DNA of 64,000 bases from Actinomycetes bacterium (lineage in GTDB: Bacteria; Actinomycetota; Actinomycetes; Actinomycetales; Dermatophilaceae), in assembly GCA_023420415.1 (NCBI GenBank), contig JAEZWF010000029.1:124001-188000 (forward strand), in the 5' to 3' direction. Positions 33,371 to 41,947 of this stretch are shown one piece after another (the stretch's first letter is position 1; the number at the start of each line of letters is the position of its first letter). The notes beneath the pieces are model-generated. The model was not told the origin of the DNA. It did no database searches and saw only the letters and a program-made list of their open reading frames with translations. The position numbers and the translations under genes are program-made.

Positions 33371-34227
33371 GCGCACAGACAGCCCAGACGGCGCAGCGTC
33401 GCTCGACCACCGATGTGGTCGGGTCCCTCACCAAGCACGGCGCGGTCATCCTCGTGAGCCTGGCTGCGCTGGTGCCGATCTACTTCATGACGGCCACGTC
33501 GTTCAAGACCGAGGTGCAGTATGCGGACAGCCAGCTGGCCTTGCCCACGTCTCCGACGCTGCTCAACTACGAGCAGATCATCGGGAACCCGATGTTTCTC
33601 ACCTGGATCCGCAACAGCCTCATTCTCACGGTCTGCTCGGTGGCCATCGGTATCGCCATCTCGGCGTTGGCCGCGTATGCCTTGGCGTGCATGGACTTCC
33701 CCGGACGGCAGCTGACCTTCATCGCGTTCGTGGCGATGCTCGGCGCCCCAGCTGTGACCGTGGCCATCCCACTCTTCCGGGTGATGGTCGAGACCAAGCT
33801 CATCAACACCCTGCAAGGAGCCGTCATCGCCTACGTGGGGTTGATGATCCCGTACACCACGTACTTCCTCACCGGCTTCTTCCGCAGGCTCCCGCCCGCG
33901 CTCTTTGAGGCGGCCCAGCTGGACGGAGCCAGCCATCTGACGATCTTCCGCAAGATCGCCCTCCCGTTGTCGCGCCCGGGCGTCATCACGCTGGCCATCG
34001 TCAACACGTTGTGGGTCTGGAACGAGCTCCTGATCGCAATCATCTTCTTGCAGCGCAACGACAAACGCACTCTGATGGCGGGACTGACCCTCTTCCAGGG
34101 CGAGTTCTCCAGCAACGTCCCCGCGATCATGGCGGGACTCACGATTGCAGCGTTGCCGATGTTCGTGCTGTACGTCACCGGGGTGCGCTACTTCCTCTCC
34201 GGCTTCATGGCTGGGTCGGAGAAGTGA
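33367..34227 (+). CDS. ABC sugar transporter permease (MalG type)
   Basis: 286 residues; six membrane segments; EAA loop FEAAQLDGASHLTIFRKIAL. Together with the preceding permease and lipoprotein it forms an importer without a local ATPase, so a shared ATPase such as MsiK is inferred. Confidence 0.92.
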   Translation: MSAQTAQTAQRRSTTDVVGSLTKHGAVILVSLAALVPIYFMTATSFKTEVQYADSQLALPTSPTLLNYEQIIGNPMFLTWIRNSLILTVCSVAIGIAISALAAYALACMDFPGRQLTFIAFVAMLGAPAVTVAIPLFRVMVETKLINTLQGAVIAYVGLMIPYTTYFLTGFFRRLPPALFEAAQLDGASHLTIFRKIALPLSRPGVITLAIVNTLWVWNELLIAIIFLQRNDKRTLMAGLTLFQGEFSSNVPAIMAGLTIAALPMFVLYVTGVRYFLSGFMAGSEK

Positions 34228-34228
34228 G

Positions 34229-34975
34229 GTGACGGTCGTGCTCTCGGTGGGGGTCGTCATCGTGGCCGGCATCCTCACCGGCGTCACTGGTTTCGGCTTC
34301 AGTGTCCTGTCGGTGCCGTTGCTGCTGCTGTTCTTCCGGCCGCACGAGGTCGTGGTCATCGCGCTGTGCCTGGTGCCGCTCACGAGTGGGGTCCTGCTGG
34401 CCACGCGCGGGCTGCGCGGGCAGGTGGACACCAGACAGCTCGTGGCTCTCACCGGCTTCTCGGTGGTCGGGCTGCCGGTCGGGCTGGTCCTGTTCGAGCA
34501 CGTCGATCCCATGTGGGTCACCGGGCTCATGGGTGTCGTGCTGATCGGGTATGCCGTGTACGGCCTCGTCGGTGCGGGGCACCTTCGGCTTGGTCGGCGG
34601 TGGATCGCGCCAAGCGGATTCCTCGGTGGTGTCCTTGCCACGAGCACGGGCCTGAGTGGCCCGGCGGTGGCGATGTACGTGCAAGGTCGCCGGGCCTCCG
34701 CGGTGCAGCGGACGGCGACCATGGCGGCATACGTGGGCGCGATCAGCCTGCTCGGGCTGGGCCTGCTGGCGGCACGAGGCGCCGTCTCCTCCGCGGACCT
34801 GGGGCATGTCGGCACCCTCGCGGCTGGCGCGGTCGTCGGCACGCTGCTGGGTCGGTGGTGGGCGTCGCGGCGGCACGACGCCCTCGATCGGCTGACGCTC
34901 GTGGCGCTCGGGGTGATGGGCCTGTGGACCGCTGGTCGGTCGTTGGTGTGGTTGATGAGAGGAGCATGGGGATGA
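34229..34975 (+). CDS. TauE/SafE (DUF81) family transporter
   Basis: 248 residues with 7-8 hydrophobic segments in two similar halves: IVAGILTGVTGFGFSVLSVPLL near the start and GFLGGVLATSTGLSGPAVAMYV near residue 135, the paired G-x2-G motifs of TauE/SafE permeases. The family exports sulfite, sulfoacetate, sulfolactate and other organic anions. GTG start is two bases after the permease stop; ATGA overlap joins it to the aldolase gene. An exporter inside a catabolic operon suggests an anionic end product is expelled. Confidence 0.85.
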   Translation: MTVVLSVGVVIVAGILTGVTGFGFSVLSVPLLLLFFRPHEVVVIALCLVPLTSGVLLATRGLRGQVDTRQLVALTGFSVVGLPVGLVLFEHVDPMWVTGLMGVVLIGYAVYGLVGAGHLRLGRRWIAPSGFLGGVLATSTGLSGPAVAMYVQGRRASAVQRTATMAAYVGAISLLGLGLLAARGAVSSADLGHVGTLAAGAVVGTLLGRWWASRRHDALDRLTLVALGVMGLWTAGRSLVWLMRGAWG

Positions 34976-35877
34976 CCGAGGAGATGCAGGGGAGTGGCAC
35001 GCTGAAGGGGGTCGTGCCGATCCCGGTGACGACGTTCCGGCCTGATGGGTCACTTGACCTCGATGGGTTGCGCAGCCAGGTGGACTTCTGCCTCGAGCAC
35101 GGCGCCGACGGGATGCTCTACCCGGGGGTGGTGAGCGAGTTCTACACCCTCACCGACGCCGAGCGGTGCGCGGCGGTGGAGCAGGTGGTGGACGCAGTGT
35201 CCGGAAGGGTGCCCGTGGCCGTCGGTGTGACCGGTGCCAGCACGCAGAGCGCGCTGGAGTTCACGCGGCACGCGCAGGGACTCGGCGTGGCAGCCGTGAT
35301 GACCATGGTTCCGTACGTGCAGCACTTCTTCGGACCGTCGGCGGCGTTCGTGGTGGAGCACACGAGGCGCGTCGCCGAGGTTGGGGTGCCGGTGATCGTC
35401 CAGAACGCCAGGGTCGGCTACCCGCTCGGCGCGCAGGCACTGGCCGAGGTCGTGTCGGCGGTGCCCGGCGTCCGCTACGTGAAGGAGGAGAGCAACCCAC
35501 CGACGCATGGCATCTCCGCCGTCGTCAAGGCGTTGGGCGACTCGATCGAGGGAGTCTTCGGTGGGATCGGAGGCGTCTACCTCGTCAACGAGCTGGACCG
35601 CGGCGCCATCGGGACCATGCCTTCACCGGCGTTCGCCGACCGGGTCGTGGGGGCCTACCGGGCCTATGTCGATGAAGGGGCGGAGTCCGCGCAGGACAAG
35701 CTCGACGTCATGGGTTCACTCTTCACCCGTGAGGTGCTCTACAACGTGGCCTTCCACAAGGAGGTGCTGCGTCGGCGAGGCGTGATCGCCCACACCACGG
35801 TGCGCATTGCCAGCCCGGCCCTCGACGACGTGGACCTCGCCGACCTCGACCGCATGTGTGCGCGGGCGGGCTTGTGA
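34972..35877 (+). CDS. Dihydrodipicolinate synthase-family aldolase
   Basis: 301 residues, class I aldolase TIM barrel: GVVPIPVTTFRPDGSLDLDGL, GVVSEFYTLTDAER (in place of TTGEaxtL), catalytic Tyr in MVPYVQHF and the Schiff-base Lys in VRYVKEES (about residue 165). Members cleave 2-keto-3-deoxy sugar acids, N-acetylneuraminate or dihydrodipicolinate precursors. In this operon it should split a 2-keto-3-deoxy acid made by the dehydratase into pyruvate and an aldehyde. Confidence 0.88.
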   Translation: MTEEMQGSGTLKGVVPIPVTTFRPDGSLDLDGLRSQVDFCLEHGADGMLYPGVVSEFYTLTDAERCAAVEQVVDAVSGRVPVAVGVTGASTQSALEFTRHAQGLGVAAVMTMVPYVQHFFGPSAAFVVEHTRRVAEVGVPVIVQNARVGYPLGAQALAEVVSAVPGVRYVKEESNPPTHGISAVVKALGDSIEGVFGGIGGVYLVNELDRGAIGTMPSPAFADRVVGAYRAYVDEGAESAQDKLDVMGSLFTREVLYNVAFHKEVLRRRGVIAHTTVRIASPALDDVDLADLDRMCARAGL

Positions 35878-36641
35878 ACACGCAGGCTGTCCACGGACGA
35901 ACAGTCGTCGTGGTCGGTGCCACGTCACCCATCGGTGAGGCGATCATCGCCCGCTTCGAGCAGCGAGGCGACACCGTCGTCGGGATCAGCCTCGAGGCCT
36001 CGCTCCACAGGCCCGCGGACATCGTGGCCGACTGCGCGAATCCGGACGAGGTCCGGCGTGCGTTCGCTGCCGTCCGCCAGCGGTTGGGTGACGACCTCGA
36101 CGTGCTCGTGGCGGCTGCGGCCCTCAACCCTCGCGCTCGAGCCGTCGACCAGAGCGACGTGATGTGGCGGACGGCGCTGGGGGCGACCCTCGACAGCTTC
36201 TTCTACTGCGCACGAGAAGCACTGCCACACATGGGACCTGGCGGATCTGTAGTGGCGGTTTCGTCGGTGATGGCCCGCCACGTCTCACCCGGTGTGGCAG
36301 GGTACGCCGCGGCCAAAGGCGGTCTCGAGTCGCTCGTCCGGGTGCTCGCGCTCGAGCACGGCTCGAGCGGCATACGAGTCAATGCCGTGGCGCCCGGCCT
36401 CATCGGCAGCGCCGAGCTGGAGCGGGCCGCAGACGGGTATCCCTTGGGGAGGACTGGCCAACCTGAAGAGGTCGCCTCCGTGGTCGACTTCCTGGCCAGC
36501 CGCGACGCGTCGTTCGTGACCGGCGCCGTCATCCCTGTGGACGGGGGACTTTCCGTCGCCCAGACCGGAGCGTGGGTGCGACCGGATCTGCGTCCCCTCA
36601 TCGACCCACCCACGCCCGAGACCCGAGGAGGAGAACAGTGA
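35874..36641 (+). CDS. Short-chain dehydrogenase/reductase 1
   Basis: 255 residues. Rossmann motif VVVVGATSPIGEAI (the usual TGxxxGxG Thr is Val/Gly-shifted), catalytic Ser in AVSSVMA and Y-x3-K in GYAAAKGG; NAVAPGLI and FVTGAVIPVDGG complete the classical SDR set. The C-terminus has a ~25-residue proline-rich extension. GTG overlaps the aldolase stop. Likely oxidises a sugar or the aldehyde/hydroxy-acid product. Confidence 0.88.
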   Translation: MNTQAVHGRTVVVVGATSPIGEAIIARFEQRGDTVVGISLEASLHRPADIVADCANPDEVRRAFAAVRQRLGDDLDVLVAAAALNPRARAVDQSDVMWRTALGATLDSFFYCAREALPHMGPGGSVVAVSSVMARHVSPGVAGYAAAKGGLESLVRVLALEHGSSGIRVNAVAPGLIGSAELERAADGYPLGRTGQPEEVASVVDFLASRDASFVTGAVIPVDGGLSVAQTGAWVRPDLRPLIDPPTPETRGGEQ

Positions 36642-37312
36642 GACGAGCGATCGTCACCGGTGGGATGAGCGGGCTCGGCGCAGCGTGTGCGGAGCGACTG
36701 GCGGACGACGGGCACGAGGTGATCCGCTTCGACGTCTCTCCCGATGCCGATGAGACCGTCGACGTGAGTGATCCGGAGTCGGTTCGCTCAGCCGTCGACC
36801 GCGTCGGTCCGGTCGATGTGCTCGTCAACAGCGCCGGCATCGTCGGTCCCAACGTTCCGCTGTGGGAGGTGAGCGCCGAGGAGTGGAACCGCACCTTCGC
36901 CGTCAACGTCCTCGGCGTCTTCAACCTGTGCCACGCCGTGGTGCCGGCCATGACAGAGCGTGGTTGGGGGCGCATCGTCAACATCTCCTCGATGGCAGGC
37001 AAGGACGGCAACCCGCGACTCAGTGCCTACTCGGCCTCGAAGGCCGCCGTCATCGGCCTGACCAAGTCGCTGGGCAAGGAGCTGGCCACCACAGGCGTCC
37101 TCGTCAACGTCGTGGCTCCGGCAGTGTTCGAGACTCCCTTCAACGCCACGACCGCTCCCGAGGTGCTGGAGCGGCTGGCTGGCCTCATACCCATGCAGCG
37201 CCTCGGGCAGGCGCAGGAGCTGGCAGCGCTGGTCGCCTGGCTGGTCTCTGACGAGTGCAGCTTCTCCACGGGCGCGGTGTACGACATCAGCGGCGGTCGG
37301 GCGACCTACTGA
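36638..37312 (+). CDS. Short-chain dehydrogenase/reductase 2
   Basis: 224 residues, classical SDR: AIVTGGMSGLGAACAERL, LVNSAGIVG, IVNISSMAGKDG, SAYSASKAAVIGLTKSLGKEL, VVAPAVFETP. The Asp at the end of strand 2 (VIRFDVSP) indicates NAD rather than NADP. GTG follows CGAGGAGG and overlaps the first SDR. Last gene of the GntR-linked operon; meets the convergent helR gene after 6 bases. Confidence 0.9.
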   Translation: MRRAIVTGGMSGLGAACAERLADDGHEVIRFDVSPDADETVDVSDPESVRSAVDRVGPVDVLVNSAGIVGPNVPLWEVSAEEWNRTFAVNVLGVFNLCHAVVPAMTERGWGRIVNISSMAGKDGNPRLSAYSASKAAVIGLTKSLGKELATTGVLVNVVAPAVFETPFNATTAPEVLERLAGLIPMQRLGQAQELAALVAWLVSDECSFSTGAVYDISGGRATY

Positions 37313-37318
37313 CCCGGT

Positions 37319-39538
37319 TCAGCCGCTGAGGATGACCAGGCGTTGCGTGGCGCGGGTCATCGCGACGTAGCGGTCGACAGCGCCCTCGACCCCGTCGCCC
37401 CATGACTCGGGTTCCACCAGCACGACGAGGTCGAACTCGAGGCCCTTGGCCAGCGTCGGGCTGAGGGACTGCACGCGGTCCCGTGGCGCGAAGGTAGGGT
37501 CGCCGATGACACACGCGATGCCCTCGCCCTCGGCGTGCTCCTCGAGCCAGGCGTCGACCACGCGGTGCAGCTCCTCAACGGGGGCGTGGATGACGGGTAT
37601 GCCGTTCTCCCGGATCGACGTGGGCACGTTGGCGTCGGGCAGGACGGCACGGATGACGGGCTCCGCCTCAGCCATGACCTCGGCCGGTGTGCGGTAGTTG
37701 ACCGTGAGGGAGGAGATCCGCACGCGGTCGAGGCCGACTCGCTGGAGCCGTTCCTGCCATGACTCGGTGAACCCGTGCCGGGCCTGAGCTCGGTCGCCGA
37801 CGATGGTGAAGCTGCGCGATGGGTTGCGCAGCAACAACATCTGCCACTGGGCATCAGTCAGCTCCTGCGCCTCGTCCACGACGATGTGGGCAAAGGGACC
37901 GGCCAGCAGGTCGATGTCCGGCTCGTCCGCAGCCGCGGATGTCTCGTCGTCGAGGGCGTTCTGGAGGTCGGCGCCGCGCAGCATCTTCATGAGCTGCATT
38001 TCGCTGTCGTCGGAGTCGATCGCGTCGGAGACGACCGCCGAGCGGTACTCGCGTTCGGCGGCCAGACGCGCTTCCCGCTGTCGAGCTCGACGGGTGGCTT
38101 CGGGATCACCCAGGCGGTGGCGAGCAGCGTCCAGGAACGGCAGGTCCTCCTCGGTCCACGCCTGGGCGTTGATGCGTTGCAGGGCTCGGACGTCCACGAC
38201 CTCCAGCCAGGGGGCGCACAGGCGCAGGTAGGCCGGCACGGACCACAGGTCGGCGACCAGGTCGGTGGGCTCGAGCAGCGGCCACGCCTCGTTGAGCACA
38301 GCCTGCAGCTCGACGTTGCGCTGCAACGACTTTCGCACCAGGTCACCCGACACGTCGTCCTCGTCGGCGCTTTCCGAGAGCCGGTCAGTGACGATGGTGA
38401 CCACCTCGTCGAGGATCTCCGCCCGAGCCTCGTTGTGCGGCATGCCTGGCGATGGCGCGTCGAAGGCCACCTGCCAGTCGGCACGGGACAGCTCCACCTC
38501 GCCGTAGGGCGTGGCGACCTCGAACCGCGTCGTGGGCGCCTGCTCGTAGAAGCGCGCCGCGGCATCCACGATGTCGAGGACTCGGGCCGTCGACTTGAGC
38601 GAGGCAACCCTGGGATCGCGCTCGGGCACGGCCGAGACGCCCTCCGGCACGAGCTCGCGCAGGGTGCAGGTCTGCACGCCCTCCTCGCCCAGGCTGGGAA
38701 GGACGTCGGCGACGTAGTTGAGGTACGGCTGGTGCGGCCCGACGAAGAGCACCCCGCCGCGCCGGTGACCGAGGCGCGGGTCGGAGTAGAGCAGATAGGC
38801 CGTCCGGTGCAGCGCCACCACGGTCTTGCCGGTGCCCGGGCCGCCGTCGACCACAAGGGGTCCGCGTGACCCCGCGCGGATGATCGCGTCCTGGTCGGCC
38901 TGGATGGTGCCGAGCACGTCCCGCATGCGGGGCGAGCGAGAGGTCCCCAGGCTGGCGATGAACGCGGACTGGTCGTCGAGGGCGACACCCTCGTCCAGAC
39001 CCTCGGCCGTGAAGGCCTCGTCCCAGTAGTCGACGATCCGCCCGCGGCTCCAGCGGTAGCGTCGGCGGCTTGCCAGACCCATGGGGTTGGCGTGGGTCGC
39101 CCCGAAGAACGGTTCGGCCGCGGGGGAGCGCCAGTCCACGAGCAGTGGGGTGCCATCGGTGTCGCTCAGGCCCAGACGACCCACGTAGACGGGATCGGCC
39201 CCATCGCTCGGCACCATGCGACCGAGGCACAGGTCGAGGCCGAACCGGCGCAGCGCGCGCAGCCGTGCGGTGATCCGGTGCACGTCGAGGTCACGGTCGA
39301 GGGCCTCCTGACCGGCGCGCACCGGGGCCCGGCGCTGGGCGTCGAGGTGCTGGGTGAGGGTGGTGACGCTGGCGTCGAGCGCGCGGGTCATGGCAACGAA
39401 CTGCTGCTCGTCGCGGTCGACCAGGTGTCGGGCGGTCTTGGCGGAAAGGGTGTCGGGAAGGGCGAACACGGTGGTCGTCGGTTCGGGTCCACGCAAGGGA
39501 CGGCGTCCATTCGGTTGCAGGAAACACAGGCGCACCAA
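37319..39538 (-). CDS. helR: HelR-type RNA polymerase-recycling ATPase (HelD family)
   Basis: 739 residues of the UvrD/Rep-like HelD group. Walker A GGPGTGKTVVALHR (about 235), Walker B VVDEAQELT, motif III/IV GDRAQA and VNYRTPAEV, motif VI AMTRATQRLVIL. The N-terminal coiled region and DWRSPAAEPFF are HelD hallmarks. Known: actinobacterial HelR displaces rifamycins from RNA polymerase and gives inducible resistance. A rifamycin-associated element lies 66 bases upstream of the chosen start, supporting HelR over plain HelD. The GTG start at 39538 has no clear ribosome site; GTG 39469 (VFALPDTLSAK) may be the true start, matching the usual HelR N-terminus. Confidence 0.88.
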   Translation of the reverse strand: MVRLCFLQPNGRRPLRGPEPTTTVFALPDTLSAKTARHLVDRDEQQFVAMTRALDASVTTLTQHLDAQRRAPVRAGQEALDRDLDVHRITARLRALRRFGLDLCLGRMVPSDGADPVYVGRLGLSDTDGTPLLVDWRSPAAEPFFGATHANPMGLASRRRYRWSRGRIVDYWDEAFTAEGLDEGVALDDQSAFIASLGTSRSPRMRDVLGTIQADQDAIIRAGSRGPLVVDGGPGTGKTVVALHRTAYLLYSDPRLGHRRGGVLFVGPHQPYLNYVADVLPSLGEEGVQTCTLRELVPEGVSAVPERDPRVASLKSTARVLDIVDAAARFYEQAPTTRFEVATPYGEVELSRADWQVAFDAPSPGMPHNEARAEILDEVVTIVTDRLSESADEDDVSGDLVRKSLQRNVELQAVLNEAWPLLEPTDLVADLWSVPAYLRLCAPWLEVVDVRALQRINAQAWTEEDLPFLDAARHRLGDPEATRRARQREARLAAEREYRSAVVSDAIDSDDSEMQLMKMLRGADLQNALDDETSAAADEPDIDLLAGPFAHIVVDEAQELTDAQWQMLLLRNPSRSFTIVGDRAQARHGFTESWQERLQRVGLDRVRISSLTVNYRTPAEVMAEAEPVIRAVLPDANVPTSIRENGIPVIHAPVEELHRVVDAWLEEHAEGEGIACVIGDPTFAPRDRVQSLSPTLAKGLEFDLVVLVEPESWGDGVEGAVDRYVAMTRATQRLVILSG

Positions 39539-39603
39539 GTCAGTGCAGAGGCGCCGGTGCAGGGCCTTCGGAGAGCTTCGGCCCGCGATTCTGCGGCATC
39601 ACC

Positions 39604-39624
39604 GGGGCCTTGCCGCAAGCCCCC
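39604..39624 (-). promoter_or_regulatory. Rifamycin-associated element (RAE)
   Basis: On the minus strand GGGGGCTTGCGGCAAGGCCCC, a near-palindrome centred on TTGC-G-GCAA (bases given as two arms: GGGGGCTTGCGG and CAAGGCCCC). It matches, as far as I recall, the element found upstream of rifamycin-inactivating genes and helR in actinobacteria. It sits between the helR start and a TATAGC box (39631-39636), within the 93-base gap. Confidence 0.8.
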
Positions 39625-39631
39625 ACCTGCG

Positions 39632-40630
39632 CTATACCTTGGTAGTGGCGGGCAGAGGTGCCCGCCCTTTCCATGAGCTGCGGTGGGTCCGACGGAAGCT
39701 GCGCGGGTTGACGCCGTAGCGCGTCACGAAGGCCTGGCGCAGCGTCTCGGCCGAGCTGAAGCCGCACCGCACCGCCACCTGCGACAGCGCGAGATCCGTT
39801 GTGGTCACAAGACTTGCGGCCACCTCCAGTCGCACGCGTCGGACCGCGGCCGCCGGCGACTCGCCGAGGTGGTCGTGGAAGAGCCGCGTCAGCTGTCGCA
39901 CGCTGACCCCGACCTCGGCAGCAAGCGTCGTCGTGCGCAGGTCACCCCCGGGTTCGGCCACCGCGTGGTCCATCACCTGCCGCAGCACCACGTGGTCGGG
40001 CCGTCGCGCGCGCGTGAACATGCTCATCTGCGCCTGGTTGCCGGGCCGCTGTAGGTAGGTGACGAGCCCCATCGACACCCGGCGCGCCAGCTCGGCGCCG
40101 TGGTCCTCCTCGACGAACGCCAGGGTGAGGTCGAGCGAGGACGTGACGCCGCCGGCCGTTGCCAGCTGCCCGTCGCGGACAAAGATCGGTGCCGCGTCGA
40201 CGTCGACCGCGGGAAACCGCGCAGCCAGCTCCGCGGCATACCACCAGTGCGTCGTCGCCCGCCGCCCGTCGAGCAGTCCCGTGGCGGCCAGCACGGTGGC
40301 GCCGGTGCACACCGAGCCCACCCGCATCGCGTCACCGGCCAAGCGCCGAAGGTGACGCAGCAGCGCCTGGTCCTCCGCGGCCTTCGCATGGCCGAGTCCG
40401 CCGCTGACCACCACCGTGTCGGCACGGGGGACCGCGGACAGCCGCGCGTGCGCACGAAGGCGGACACCGGAGTCACAGCGGACGTCGCCGCCCGCGACAC
40501 TCGCGACGGCGACCCGGTATGCCGGGTGGGCACCGAGGCGGTTCGCGAGGTCGAACGTGGACGTCACCGACGCGATGTCGAGCAGCTCCGACCCGTCGTA
40601 GGCGACGACGACGACGTCATGGGAGTCCAT
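39632..40630 (-). CDS. GlxA-family regulator (DJ-1/PfpI plus AraC domains)
   Basis: 332 residues. N-terminal class I glutamine amidotransferase-like domain (VVVVAYDGSELLDIASV, VGSVCTGATVLAATGLLDGRRATTHW, with the nucleophile-elbow Cys in SVCTGA) and C-terminal AraC HTH pair (VSVRQLTRLFHDHLGESPAAAVRRVRLE, CGFSSAETLRQAFVTRYGVNPRSFRR). Such regulators often control catabolism of amines or arginine-type compounds. ATG 40630 or 40642; its stop lies just before the RAE. Divergent from the acyl-CoA dehydrogenase gene. Confidence 0.9.
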   Translation of the reverse strand: MDSHDVVVVAYDGSELLDIASVTSTFDLANRLGAHPAYRVAVASVAGGDVRCDSGVRLRAHARLSAVPRADTVVVSGGLGHAKAAEDQALLRHLRRLAGDAMRVGSVCTGATVLAATGLLDGRRATTHWWYAAELAARFPAVDVDAAPIFVRDGQLATAGGVTSSLDLTLAFVEEDHGAELARRVSMGLVTYLQRPGNQAQMSMFTRARRPDHVVLRQVMDHAVAEPGGDLRTTTLAAEVGVSVRQLTRLFHDHLGESPAAAVRRVRLEVAASLVTTTDLALSQVAVRCGFSSAETLRQAFVTRYGVNPRSFRRTHRSSWKGRAPLPATTKV

Positions 40631-40747
40631 GCGACCGACCATAGGGCGATGACGCATCGGTCGAAAGGACAGGTATCCCAGCATTCCGGCCATCGCTGCG
40701 CGAACCGTGGTGCTGTGGACGTGGTGGCGCTCTGGAATCCTTGTCCC

Positions 40748-41917
40748 ATGCGCACCCAGACGCCGCTGGAGCTCTTCGCCACCGATGACCTCATCGAGGA
40801 GGACGACCGCGCCATCCGCGACACGGTGCGTCGTTGGGTCGACGACCGGGTGCGGCCGGAGATTGCGGGCTGGTTCGACGCGGGGCAGGTCCCGGCGCGT
40901 GAGCTGGCCAAGGAGCTCGGCTCGCTCGGTGTGCTCGGGATGCACCTGCAGGGCTATGGCGCGGCCGGCACCAGCGCCACGGCATACGGGCTGGCCTGCA
41001 TGGAGCTGGAGGCGGGTGACTCCGGGATCCGTTCCCTCGTGTCGGTGCAGGGGTCGCTGGCGATGTACGCGATCTACGCCCACGGCTCGCCGGAACAGAA
41101 GGAGCAGTGGCTGCCCGCGATGTCAGCCGGCGAGGCCATCGGGTGCTTCGGCCTGACCGAACCGGACTTCGGGTCCAACCCGGCCGGGATGCGGACGCGG
41201 GCGCGTAGGGACGGTGACGACTGGGTGCTCAACGGCACCAAGATGTGGATCACCAACGGGTCGGTGGCCGATGTGGCCGTCGTGTGGGCACAGACCGACG
41301 ACGGCATCCGCGGGTTCGTGGTTCCCACTGACAGCAAAGGCTTTTCGGCGCCCGAGATCACCCGCAAGCTGTCGCTGCGCGCCTCCGTCACGGCCGAGCT
41401 GGTCCTCGACGACGTGCGCCTGCCGGCCGATGCGGTGCTGCCGGGTGCGCTCGGGTTGTCCGGGCCCCTGTCGTGCCTCACCGAGGCGCGGTTCGGCATC
41501 ATCTTCGGCTCGGTCGGAGCCGCGCGCGACTGCCTGGAGACGGCCATTGCGTATGCCGGGTCGCGCGAGATCTTCGACCGCCCCCTGGGCGGCTTCCAGG
41601 CCACGCAGCTCAAGCTGGCCGACATGACGGTCGAGCTCGGCAAGGCGATGCTGCTCGCGGTGCACCTGGGGCGGCGCAAGGATGCCGGCACCCTCACGGC
41701 GCAGCAGGTGAGCCTCGGCAAGCTCAACAATGTGCGCGAGGCGATCGCGATCGCCCGCGAGTGCCGCACCATCCTCGGCGCGGCTGGCATCACGGGGGAG
41801 TACCCGATCCTGCGGCACGCCAACAACCTCGAGTCGGTCCTCACCTACGAGGGCACGACCGAGGTGCACCAGCTCGTCATCGGCAAGGCGCTGACGGGGC
41901 TCGACGCCTTCCGCTGA
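40748..41917 (+). CDS. gcdH: Acyl-CoA dehydrogenase, glutaryl-CoA dehydrogenase-like
   Basis: 389 residues with the ACAD three-domain fold: IRSLVSVQGSLAMYAIYAHGS, GCFGLTEPDFGSNPAGM, FAD-binding WITNGSVAD, and catalytic Glu in LTYEGTTEVHQL (about residue 370). The Ser-x-Gln-x-Ser substrate loop and preceding Arg resemble glutaryl-CoA dehydrogenase, which oxidatively decarboxylates glutaryl-CoA in lysine/tryptophan breakdown. ATG 40748; no clear ribosome site. Assignment to glutaryl-CoA rather than another short acyl-CoA is probable, not certain. Confidence 0.82.
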   Translation: MRTQTPLELFATDDLIEEDDRAIRDTVRRWVDDRVRPEIAGWFDAGQVPARELAKELGSLGVLGMHLQGYGAAGTSATAYGLACMELEAGDSGIRSLVSVQGSLAMYAIYAHGSPEQKEQWLPAMSAGEAIGCFGLTEPDFGSNPAGMRTRARRDGDDWVLNGTKMWITNGSVADVAVVWAQTDDGIRGFVVPTDSKGFSAPEITRKLSLRASVTAELVLDDVRLPADAVLPGALGLSGPLSCLTEARFGIIFGSVGAARDCLETAIAYAGSREIFDRPLGGFQATQLKLADMTVELGKAMLLAVHLGRRKDAGTLTAQQVSLGKLNNVREAIAIARECRTILGAAGITGEYPILRHANNLESVLTYEGTTEVHQLVIGKALTGLDAFR

Positions 41918-41947
41918 GGCGCCGAAACCCGGTGCGGCACAAGCGCA

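Noticed and set aside
29284..37312. Calling the island a proven sulfoquinovose (sulfo-Entner-Doudoroff) pathway
   Set aside because: TauE/SafE alone is weak; a lactonase and a recognisable sulfoquinovosidase are missing and the aldolase is of the DHDPS type.
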